This document shows positions 23,511-33,044 of a stretch of 64,000 bases of DNA, piece after piece. Under the pieces are notes generated by a model. It was not told the DNA's origin, did no database searches, and was given only the letters and a program-made list of their open reading frames with translations. The number at the start of each line of letters is the position of its first letter. The stretch's first letter is position 1. This DNA is from Agroathelia rolfsii (Eukaryota; Basidiomycota; Agaricomycetes; Amylocorticiales; Amylocorticiaceae): NCBI GenBank assembly GCA_018343915.1, contig JABRWF010000007.1, forward strand, positions 2,170,001 to 2,234,000, read 5' to 3'. A program made the translations under genes and the position numbers.

Positions 23511-23957
23511 ACATAATGACTACGCTCATTGCCCTAACTAATATTTTTAATATTCCCCCACTCTCATTCTGTTATGTATTGTACCTCTAGACCTGGCTTG
23601 CATGCATACCTTAGTATAAACATCAATGTTTTTTTTTTCTTTCTTTGTTCTTTGGATACTTTTGGCAATGCAGATTACGTCTTGCTCAAGCGTGACGATG
23701 GAGAAGATATATTGAGGCAACGTGGGGGAGTGTATAGATGGTGCTGATGGGCATGATGATAGTGATCATTATAATGGAGATAGCCCACCGTTGTTGACCA
23801 GAGACATTGAGGAGTATTTTGTCGCCGCTGCTGCTGCTGACGACGACGAGAGGAAGATTGAACCCGACTTTGTTGTTGTTCAAAGATACCGAGTAAGTAC
23901 CTGTGCTCCCTCTCTCTTCCCCCCCGCCCTCCCAGTCCCTTTCGGGCGCCAAGCGTC
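23511..23957. promoter_or_regulatory. Spacer and probable 5' leader of the KIN1-type kinase
   Basis: This 447 bp lies between two plus-strand genes. A GTAAGT donor at 23893 (after GATACCGA) with possible acceptors before 23954 suggests an intron in the kinase 5' untranslated leader. The frame upstream of it would hit a stop right after splicing, so it does not extend the protein. Confidence 0.4.
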
Positions 23958-26900
23958 ATGTCTAACGCATACCCGTCCTCGCTGGCCCCGACGATGGACA
24001 GGATTCCCGAGTCAGGCCAGCATACCCCCTCCCACGGCGGTGTCGTCGCTGCAGGCCACGAGTTCGACTACATTGTCAGCCCTCACTCCGGCACACACGC
24101 CACGGCCAACACCACTACCACCACCACCACCACCAACACGGCTACTAGCAGTACGACAACAGCGGCTACGGAGAGCGACAACTCGCAAATCAGACAGCCC
24201 CCTCCTGTCTCACGTCCTCCATCGAACTCTGCTTCGCGTCAACGTCCAGTCTCGATGCCTCCAAACACATACGCAAACGGCGAGCACGACAGACAGCGCG
24301 AAGGCGACTCCAGTCGCCATCGCTCATCGAAGGATGGCACCCGCTCTGGGCGCAGCACGCACAGATTGCTGGGCGACTACACCCTCAGCAAGACGCTTGG
24401 AGCAGGCAGCATGGGCAAGGTCAAGCTCGCGACCCACAATAATACAAAGGAAAAGGTTCGCACATCCCACAGCTTCAGCAGGCCCCTGGGGGCTCATCAT
24501 TACACCTCGTCTTGCCCTCTTGCTTACCCTGCACCCCGCAGCTGGCCGTCAAGATTCTCCCTCGCACCCCCCCGGGCACGAATGGCACAAACATGAACCC
24601 CGAGGCGGCTGCTAAACAGGCAACCAAGGATGCCTCCAAGGAGATCCGTACCTTGCGTGAGGCCGCCCTTTCAATGTGTCTCTATCACCCTTACATCTGT
24701 GGCATGCGTGAGATGATCGTGCATCAGCATCACTACTACATGGTATTTGAATACATCAGTGGCGGTCAGATGCTTGACTACATCATTAGCCATGGTAAGC
24801 TCCGCGAGCGTGTCGCACGCAAGTTCGCGCGTCAGATTGGCAGTGCCCTTGAATATTGCCACCGAAATAACGTCGTCCACCGAGGTCTGTGTTGCTCATC
24901 TCAACCTCTGAGAGCTGACTAACGCTTTATGCCAACCAAGATCTCAAAATCGAAAACATCCTGATTTCCGAGTCTGGTAACATCAAAATCATCGATTTCG
25001 GTCTCTCCAACCTGTACGACCCGTTGAATTATCTGTCTACATTCTGTGGTTCGTTGTACTTTGCTGCGCCGGAGCTCCTCAATGCCAAGGTCTACACCGG
25101 ACCTGAAGTAGACGTCTGGAGCTTTGGTGTTGTGTTGTATGTTCTTGTATGCGGCAAGGTACCCTTCGATGATCAGAGCATGCCAGCGTTGCACGCCAAA
25201 ATCAAGCGTGGTGTTGTCGAATATCCTGTTTGGCTCAGTGCAGGTATGTATTGATGACATCATAGGGGCCACAAATTCACGCGAGCTGTTGTCCCACACC
25301 ACAGAGTGCAAGAACATCCTGTCGCGCATGCTGGTCACCAATCCAGCCGCCCGGGCGACGCTGCCCGAGGTGCTCTCTCATCCTTGGATGACGCGCGGTT
25401 TCTCGGGTCCACCTGACATTCATATGGTCCATCGTGAGCCTCTGCGCGCCGATGAGCTGGATCGCCAGGTTATCAAGGCCATGCACGGATTTGAATTTGG
25501 CACGGATGAGCAGATCGAGCGCAAGTTAGTTGGTATTATCGAATCAGACTCATATCAGAGGGCAGTTCAAAATTGGGAGCGTAAGCGAAATGGCCACGGA
25601 TTTTCCAATTCTAGTTTGGCCATCTCGTTTGACAGTACATCTCAAGGCAGCAGGGGTGATCTTACCGCTTCTCCATCCAAGTCGAGGCGCAGGTTCTCCG
25701 GCTTCGACTTTTATCGACGCAAGTTGTTTTCGCCGTCCTCTTCGCCTCCAAGCAGTCCCTTTGGCACACCCCATGGATCGCGCGATCATCTGTCGGCCAC
25801 GACGGACAGCAAGGAACCTACGGATCCTACACAGGGCTTCCACCCCCTCATTTCGATGTACTACCTTGCACGCGAGAAACTCGAGCGAGAACGCGTGTAC
25901 GGCCCCGGTCATTTTGCAAGCTCCCAGTTATCTATACCAGAAGCCGTTTCGCCCACGGCAGATGATAACAACAACAACACCCTGCAACTGCCTGTACCTG
26001 CCAATGCTCCGCCACCACCCCAGAAGGAGGCCACCTCCCCTGCACCGAACAAAGTAGACTACGGCATGCTTCTACCACGCCTACCACAGCCACCAACCTC
26101 GCACTATTCGGACATGTCTTATGAACATGGCCAGGCCACGCCATCGCCGACATCGCCCAACTTCCACCCTCAGCCTCGTCCGCGCGATGCGGGCAACGTG
26201 CTCCCCGCACCGCCCAAGCGCAACACGCCCCTGGTCCCTCCCGCCTCGCCCGGGCTCCCGCCGCCCACGCCCACGGCTGCAACCGCAGCGGCCAAGAACG
26301 ATCTGCCGCGTGCACCGCCGGCCTCGACGCATCGGCGCAGTCACAGTCTCAGCCAGCGTCCAAGTGTTATACCCGGCTGGGGTGGCATGTTCGGCAACGG
26401 CAAGGGCGCCAACGAGGAGAATGCGATGGAGCCGCCGCGGTCTGCTGGCCCTGGACTTCCTTCGTTCCCCGAGGATGAGGAGATGCCATCTTCCGCCGTT
26501 ACTGCTCCCACGCCTGTTCCCGCTCCGTCTACACCTGAGCAACAGGAGCAGGAGCATGATCACGAACAGCACTCGGCGCTGCTCGCGGGCGGCGCAACGC
26601 TGGTCCGCAAGTTTGGGAGTCTTTTGGTGGGTAATAGGGGCGATGATACGGCCAGCAGCAGGCGGTCGAAGCAGCGTAGTCCTATTCCTGGTGGGCTGTC
26701 CCCCAGGCCATCTGAAGATCCCCAGTCTCAGGGTGGCGAGAAACGGCCGGTGTTGGAAGAGGAGATGAAGGACGAGAAGAAGGCGGCAGCGCAGAGCGAT
26801 TTGCCCGAGACGGCGCATGAGACAACAGCGGCGACGGCAACGCCGCCCGCTCATGGTGGCAGTGCGAAGCCGATGACGCCGAGCCAGAGCCAGCCGCCGA

Positions 26901-28171
26901 GTAACTACCACCGTCGGGCGGCGACGATCTTGGATCCGCAGGGGAGGGCGATTAGGCATGAACGTAGGAGCAGCACTGGCGCGGCGATGCTCAACCAGGT
27001 CGGTGGCACGATTGGACGGCATAGGCGGCCTTCAGTCGGGTATGGATCGTCTGCGAGACAGGAGAGAGATAGGCTGTTTACGCACAAGGAGGGCGCCAAG
27101 GAGGAAGGTGGAGAGCAGGCGCCGGCTCCACGTGCGCCGGCTGGACCTGAGGATCCAAAAGCTGGAGAGATGACGGCGCTCGATACGGATTATGAGACCG
27201 AGCATGATGATAGTGGCGACAAGGAGTTCAAACCTGTATTCCTCAAGGGCTTGTTTAGGTGGGTGTTCTGTTTCCGTGATTTGGCGATTGCTCTTGGTAC
27301 TAATTGTTATACTACAAATTTAGCGTTGCCACGACGTCCTCCAAACAGCCGAATGTGATCAAGACAGATATCCGACGTGTTCTCGATCGGATGCAGGTGC
27401 AATACCGCGAGACCAGATCTGGCTTTGAATGTATTCACATCCCATCCATCGACATATCTTCTGTGCAGGAATCCGAACGTCAACAGCTGCAGCAGCAACA
27501 ATCACGCCACAATAAGCACACTTCGAATGGTTCCGAATCCCCCTTCTCACGCAAAAGTCTGGGGAGAAAGGCATCGAAATTATCTTTCGGCACCACAAAG
27601 ACGAAGGACTCTATCCATGGTCGCGACTCAGATCATCCTACTGAGAAACCTGAGAAGGATCTCCCTGGGCGTCCATCGGGATTATCGACCACACCTAGTA
27701 ATGGTTCCTCGTTGTACTTCAACGGTCATCACAATCCCGCTGCCGCAAAGCGTGCTGGCAGCCCCTCCCCCAGTGATATGACTGCTGGACCTCTCAACAT
27801 TGCCGAAGAGATACCACGTCCGTCAACCTCGCCGCCGGGTGGTAAGACGCTGCCGCCGATACCCAGGGATTATGAAGATCTCACGCCGCGCGCAACTACG
27901 CCAGCCCTGACGCCTTTCCCGACGGGTGAGGTTGACAAGGAGACATTTGAGACGATAAGTGCAAACACGATGTCTGTCCGATTTGAGATATCTATTGTAA
28001 AGGTATGCATACACATCAATGTTCTTGTTCGGTGTGATCTAATCTTTGAATGCTTGGATTATATAGGTACCCCTTTTGCCATTCCATGGCATTCAATTCC
28101 GACGTGCTGGTGGGGATGGTTGGCAATATCAAATGCTGGCTCGTCGGGTTTTGACGGAACTAAAATTATGA
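23958..28171 (+). CDS. KIN1: KIN1/KIN2-type serine/threonine kinase with KA1 region
   Basis: Six exons (23958-24455, 24542-24884, 24941-25243, 25305-27258, 27324-28002, 28067-28171) give 1,293 residues. The kinase domain spans about 140-410: glycine loop LGAGSMGKV, catalytic Lys170 (LAVK), HRDLKIEN with Asp281, DFG at 299-301, activation segment LSTFCGS with Thr314 as the likely T-loop site, and APE at 323-325. A ~600-residue disordered linker follows. The C-terminal KA1 membrane-binding module is split: its first half is near 1030-1080 ([20 protein letters not shown]) and its last strand and helix at 1249-1293 ([20 protein letters not shown] to RRVLTELKL), with a long insert between. In fungi KIN1 acts at the plasma membrane in polarised growth and secretion. 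Intron 1 uses a GTTCGC donor. Confidence 0.93.
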
Positions 28172-28956
28172 ATACCTTCTTACAAGCCGCTTATGTTTCG
28201 CCCTCTATCGTCTCTATGGTGGCACGGCCTCCTCCTTTTCTTCTCTGTCTTGTTTTCTTTTTGGATATAATTTGCAACTCACCCAAATCTGGTACAAGTC
28301 GATGAACACTCGTCATCATCACGATATCTGCTTACGTTTCTTACTCTACTCATTTTTACCCGTTTTTGTAGCACTCTTGGGCTTCAACTTTCAGTTCTTC
28401 CTTTTTTCCTTATCTGAATTAATTAGCGCTATCTGCGTCTTCCGTTTATTTCTCATTCTTTTATGCCCTTCAATGTCTTTTCCTTTTCTGAATGCAATTT
28501 ACTGCTTTGAGGTTGCTCTTGTAGCTAGATCTTGTCTTGTCCCCCTCGTCCTTTCTTTCCTGTTTCTTTTTTTTTTCTACTAAGTATTTTCTCCATTCTT
28601 TAGCATGCATCTGAGCTTGCCGTTTTCTGTTTTGTTTGGGATCACTCGTTAATTTTATTCATGAAGGTCACTCTTCTTCCTCCAACTTGGTTAGTAGCTT
28701 ACGAATCTCAAAAACATTATATGGCAACGGCTGAAATTTCAACGATCCATTTTTATCCATTTTATTTTATTTTATTTTCGTTGCGATATAGACAAACAGG
28801 AGAGGAACCGAAGCAAGCACGACAGATCACAGTCTACTGGTACAAAATGTACAAATATAAGATACAAGTAACAAGATATACAATTTGTCGTCCAACCGTG
28901 AATCAAGATGTTCATAGGGTGACACAAGCCAATTTTGACTAGACAAGTCCAATACC
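28172..28956. other. Convergent intergenic region
   Basis: The 3' ends of the kinase (plus) and the F-box gene (minus) face each other across 785 bp. The sequence is pyrimidine-rich on the plus strand up to about 28590 and then AT-rich. No further gene is supported. Confidence 0.5.
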
Positions 28957-31152
28957 TCAGAACGTGAAGACGTCGATGTTTTCGATATGATTGTCAAACC
29001 ACAAGTGTTGCTGCAACAATGGTTGAACAAAATTTCAGTTTGATACATCCCCCTACTTAAAATACGGCCTCTATTATACACCACTCACCTTCCAGGGAAG
29101 TCCTATGATCCTATCCTGATCAAGCATAAAACCAGAGTATTTTTTGCTCGCTTGACGTGTTGTCCGTCTGTATGGTAGACTGGTGACGACATCCTCCTCG
29201 AAAACGTCCTTGAGGCGGATCACTGTACTTTCTGTAACTAACGTGCTGGTGCTGGTCGTGCCTGGACCGCTGGTTTCAGCGGGATCGTCAGGTGCTGTCA
29301 TATAGTGAATCTGCTGTGCAACACCACCATCATTGACATTGATACCGCCATAGTACGAGCCATCGTTAATGTTAACGTTGCCGTCCTTGATGGGAATTGC
29401 AACACCGTCATCGGGATCATCATCATCTTTGAAAGAAGAATAGTCCATCGCCAATGACATCGTATTTCCCTGGTATTGTTCCCTAGACAGGTGAACGTGA
29501 AAGTCAAGCACCTCCATTACATGCCCCACGTCAGGCAACATGGAGAAAGATGAGCTGACGAACATGGGAGGATGAATGATGCGCGCGCCGTGTACATAGC
29601 GTAGCCACGAGAACCGTTCCGTGTTAGGCGTGAACCGGGTCTGAGTAGGGCCCCATTTGTTCCAGGGTACGTCGCGGGCGTGAACCGTACGACCTGATAA
29701 CCGCCTTTTGTTACGATCATTCAAGTCTTCGTTCACGTAAGCAAGTGCGGTGCGATTGTGAAAGATAAGAAGAAACGATGCGTGGCCGTGCTGAGGATTT
29801 GGAGTTGTGTAGCCCACAGAAACGGCGTGGATGCGGCTTGAGGGTGCAGTGTAGAAAGGAACACCTTTAGGCACAGTTTCAACGTATGGAGCGGTGTGCG
29901 TAGTGATATGACTTATTTGCACGGGGGCACCTTGTGTGGATGATCGTGCAAAGCGCGGTAGGTATAATGTTGCATGGTGCATGGCAGTTGTTGAGCCAAC
30001 AGAGCGGATATGACCTGGGATGGGTAGACCTTGAAAAGAGTATATGCAGAGGCAGCCGCTGGCCAACTTGCTGGTAAGCATAAATGCGCGGTTGGACAGG
30101 AACGCAAAATCCCAGGTTCTAGGAGGCATGTCTCGTGAGTTCATATCCTGTCAAGAGGAGAATGGTTATCAAAAATGATCACGCAGAACTGTTGAAGGAT
30201 GGAGACATACGACCAAGAGAATACCCTCCTTCCAGTCCCAAATCATCAGCCTAGGAATCTCGTCCACTCCGGGATCAGCGAGGCCAATCGGTGCATCGAA
30301 CAGGAACATTCCAATGACATCTCCTGCTATCTGTGTGAAAGAGTTGGTATTGGGGTGATGAGGAAACACAATGTTGCCTGAATGACGGCACTCTGGATGT
30401 GTTCTATTAGTGCTGATTGAATGTACGTGGATCTGTCTCGTTCGTGAGGAACTCAGAGCTGGGCTGGTGTAGCAAATTGATATAAGTCAGTTGTACGTCA
30501 TAAATAGAGATGAAACACTTGCTCTACTTCGGTATCATTATCCACAAAGATGATCAAGTCTTGACTAGGATCAAAAGCAAAGTCTCTGTAGGCATCGCCT
30601 GGGTATCTCATAGAAAACGTCTCTGGAGGTTCATTGGATATTGGGTAATGTGTGGTAGCAAACCCAACGTGATCCCCTGTCATCTTTGCAAAGAGGCCAC
30701 CGACTAACTCATATGCCAGGCAGGAACCTTTGTAATAATACCATTACACAAATGAGCGATATCACGTATAGCATGCAAGAACATAACCCAAACCTGGTAT
30801 ATCTATAGTGGCGTGCTGTCTCCATTGCAAACTCGACCAGGCCTTTCTTCTATCGAGAAGCAATTGCAGCTTCTTGTCTGTGGGCAAGTGTAGTGAAGGA
30901 TCACCGTCTTGCATACCATCTGCTTCGAGCTCGATGAGGTATTGTAGCCTGACATCCGAGTAGACTAAATTGTGGAGGAATCGACAGCACTTGTAGTATT
31001 GGACTAAGATGTATGGCAAGCCGTGACGCTGACAGATGGCTCACTTGAGAACAATGGAGAATATCGCGAACGGAGAGGTTGGTCAGTATCAATATCAGTA
31101 GTTCGGATGGGAAGTTGAGCAGCTGCGATGGCGTTTCCATCCTTGTATTCAT
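28957..31152 (-). CDS. Basidiomycete F-box protein
   Basis: Six exons (minus: 31045-31152, 30794-30989, 30523-30727, 30211-30463, 29089-30147, 28957-29010) give 624 residues. The F-box is at about 10-50 (LLNFPSELLILILTNLSVRD, then CCRFLHNLVYSDVRLQYLIE) and should bind Skp1 in an SCF ubiquitin ligase. The remainder resembles the large Agaricomycete F-box family: DRRKAWSSLQWR, YELVGGLFA, DPSQDLIIFVDND, HPECRHSGNIVFPHH, GDVIGMFLFD, and the ending YSGFMLDQDRIIGLPWK plus IDVFTF. The substrate is unknown. Intron 3 (30464-30522) is GC-AG with a GCAAGT donor; it is the only junction found that keeps both flanking conserved frames. The last 54 bp exon was added because it supplies the family ending. 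Confidence 0.87.
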
Positions 31153-31453
31153 TCGGGGAAGCAGATGAAGCACCTAAAGTAATTATTCACAAAGATGACA
31201 GCCGAAGTCGAGGAGTGTTGACTGTGCCGCCAGTTATGATCTGTGTAACATCATAGTCGAGGTCATACTAGTCGCTATCTCGGCCGACGCTGTGAACGCA
31301 TATCGATCGCGACTTATTTCCACGCTAAGACTCAGTGAACAAACGGTTGCCTTTATATCATGTCCTTATTTCTTTTGTCGATCAATTAAAGTTTCTAAAA
31401 GTGGTGCATCCTTGATGAGATCAAAATTATAATACACTATCACTATCGCCAAG
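31153..31453. other. Short spacer between two minus-strand genes
   Basis: About 300 bp separate the F-box gene start from the BET2 stop. It should contain the BET2 3' end and the F-box promoter. No motif stands out. Confidence 0.45.
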
Positions 31454-32818
31454 TCATGCATTTCTACGGGGGAGCGCCTCCCATGACTTTCTGAGGCCCC
31501 GAGCTTCAATGATCTCGGCAGGCATACAGTATACGGGATCCAGATCAACAAGTCCAGGATATCCAAGGAGAGATAGGCCTGTGCAAGGTAATCAATAACA
31601 TGAATATTGCATTTGAACAAGTAGTAAAGCATACCAGCAACACCGAAAATGGTGTGGAATACATCAGCGACATCCCCCGGTCTGTCAGCAATACCTCCAT
31701 GATCGGGATCCTGCATCGTTTTAGTAGGTCAATATAGATTATTTTTCATACACCGTACCTGGGCGGAGAGGATAAACGCCTCCAGCTTCTTGCTATCGAT
31801 CCACGATAATTTGCGAAGGATAGACAATGAAGACAAAACCCAGTGACTATAACACACCTATTCCCGGGTTCAGCTCAGAACGTTGGCTTGTATAAACAAT
31901 GAACGGCCTACATCTTCCAGTTTCTCAGGACGACCATTTAGCCCGCCATTGGGGAGCTGCCTCTCGGCCAACCACCAGGCCAGTGTATCCTCGTGGACCA
32001 CGTCCTGGATTCTGTCCAGTATGGCAAGCGCGGCGACACATACCCAAACTACTAAATTGATAAAACTCAATCATAATCACAAGGAACATAAGCTCACCTT
32101 GCGCAGCATGACTCTCAGCCCCAATGGTGCTCCCAAAACCACCATCAAAATTCTCGCATTGCTTGATGTACGAAACCGTCTTATCGACATCAAGCTCCGA
32201 GAGACGACCAAGGAGAGAAAGGGTATTGACGGCACAGTAAAGGAATCGTGTGTCAGTCTCTCCGAATGCATCACCGGCAAAGACACCAGATGGCTGTTGG
32301 AGAGACAAGATGACTATGGATATTATGTACTTGAGAGGACTTGTCACTGATTACTCAGTACACACATTTCACGACCCTATCGATGTCCACCCGGTCCAAT
32401 GCGTCTTGGGTCACCAGTATCTGAATAGCACTCAAGGTGGACAATATGTGGGCATCGTGTCTAGGATGAGCTCCGAATGCGCCTGATACGCGATGATATT
32501 GGAGAAGGGCCTTTCAAGGAGAGCTAGCAGCAAACGGACCTGCAGTGTCATCCCAGCAGCTCATGACATACTCAATCATCTCTTCACGATCAAGAGCATC
32601 TTTATGGCCCATGATGCACAATGCTGTTAACCCCCAGTAGATGGCATTCATGCGAAGATGCGCTGTCATGTGATAAGCAAGATCATCCGAACTCTGTGCA
32701 GTAGTTGTCGCAAAGGCATTTCAATACGGTGCACAGACAAAACTATAGGCATAATAGCGACCTTTCCTAGCGCCTGTATATATGATACATGGAGAGAGAT
32801 CAGTAGTTCAGAGGCCAT
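31454..32818 (-). CDS. BET2: Rab geranylgeranyltransferase (type II) beta subunit
   Basis: Eight exons (minus: 32762-32818, 32540-32693, 32366-32482, 32098-32313, 31912-32051, 31759-31857, 31635-31710, 31454-31578) encode 327 residues, the normal length for the family. With its alpha subunit and Rab escort protein it attaches geranylgeranyl groups to C-terminal cysteines of Rab GTPases. Prenyltransferase repeats are obvious: [96 protein letters not shown]. The zinc ligands are in place at Asp228, Cys230 and His280. Introns are 46-68 bp. The gene is divergent from the amino-acid permease, with only 226 bp between start codons, so the two probably share a promoter region. Confidence 0.95.
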
Positions 32819-33044
32819 GATGTAGGTTTGATTCGGATAAGTGATGATGGTAGGGGCAGCCACAGACGTTCCGGTCGCCTAAGCGAGGCGCTTCGACGCG
32901 GGTCTTGGCTCGACTGTTATGCCAGTCCTTATCTGTGAGGGGCGGCGGCAATCATGAATTTGACTGCGTATATATGCCCAGTAAAATGAGAGATAAAGCT
33001 CTAAGCCTTTCGACGACCAACTTACTTTCACGACTTGCGCGGCT
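32819..33044. promoter_or_regulatory. Compact divergent promoter, BET2 / permease
   Basis: Only 226 bp separate the two start codons, which point in opposite directions. No gene is present and no specific binding site is certain. Expression of both genes must be driven from here or from within the transcribed regions. Confidence 0.55.

Noticed and set aside
23722..23957. Upstream extension of the KIN1-type kinase beginning near 23722
   Set aside because: That frame starts at GTG, not ATG. It has a GTAAGT donor at 23893, and every nearby acceptor leads straight into a stop in that frame. I treat it as 5' leader.
30413..30463. Different splicing of the F-box gene using GTGTTT at 30517 and GTACAT at 30433
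   Set aside because: It gives an in-frame protein but destroys the IHVHSISTNRTHPECRH segment, which looks like the family. The GC-AG junction keeps it.
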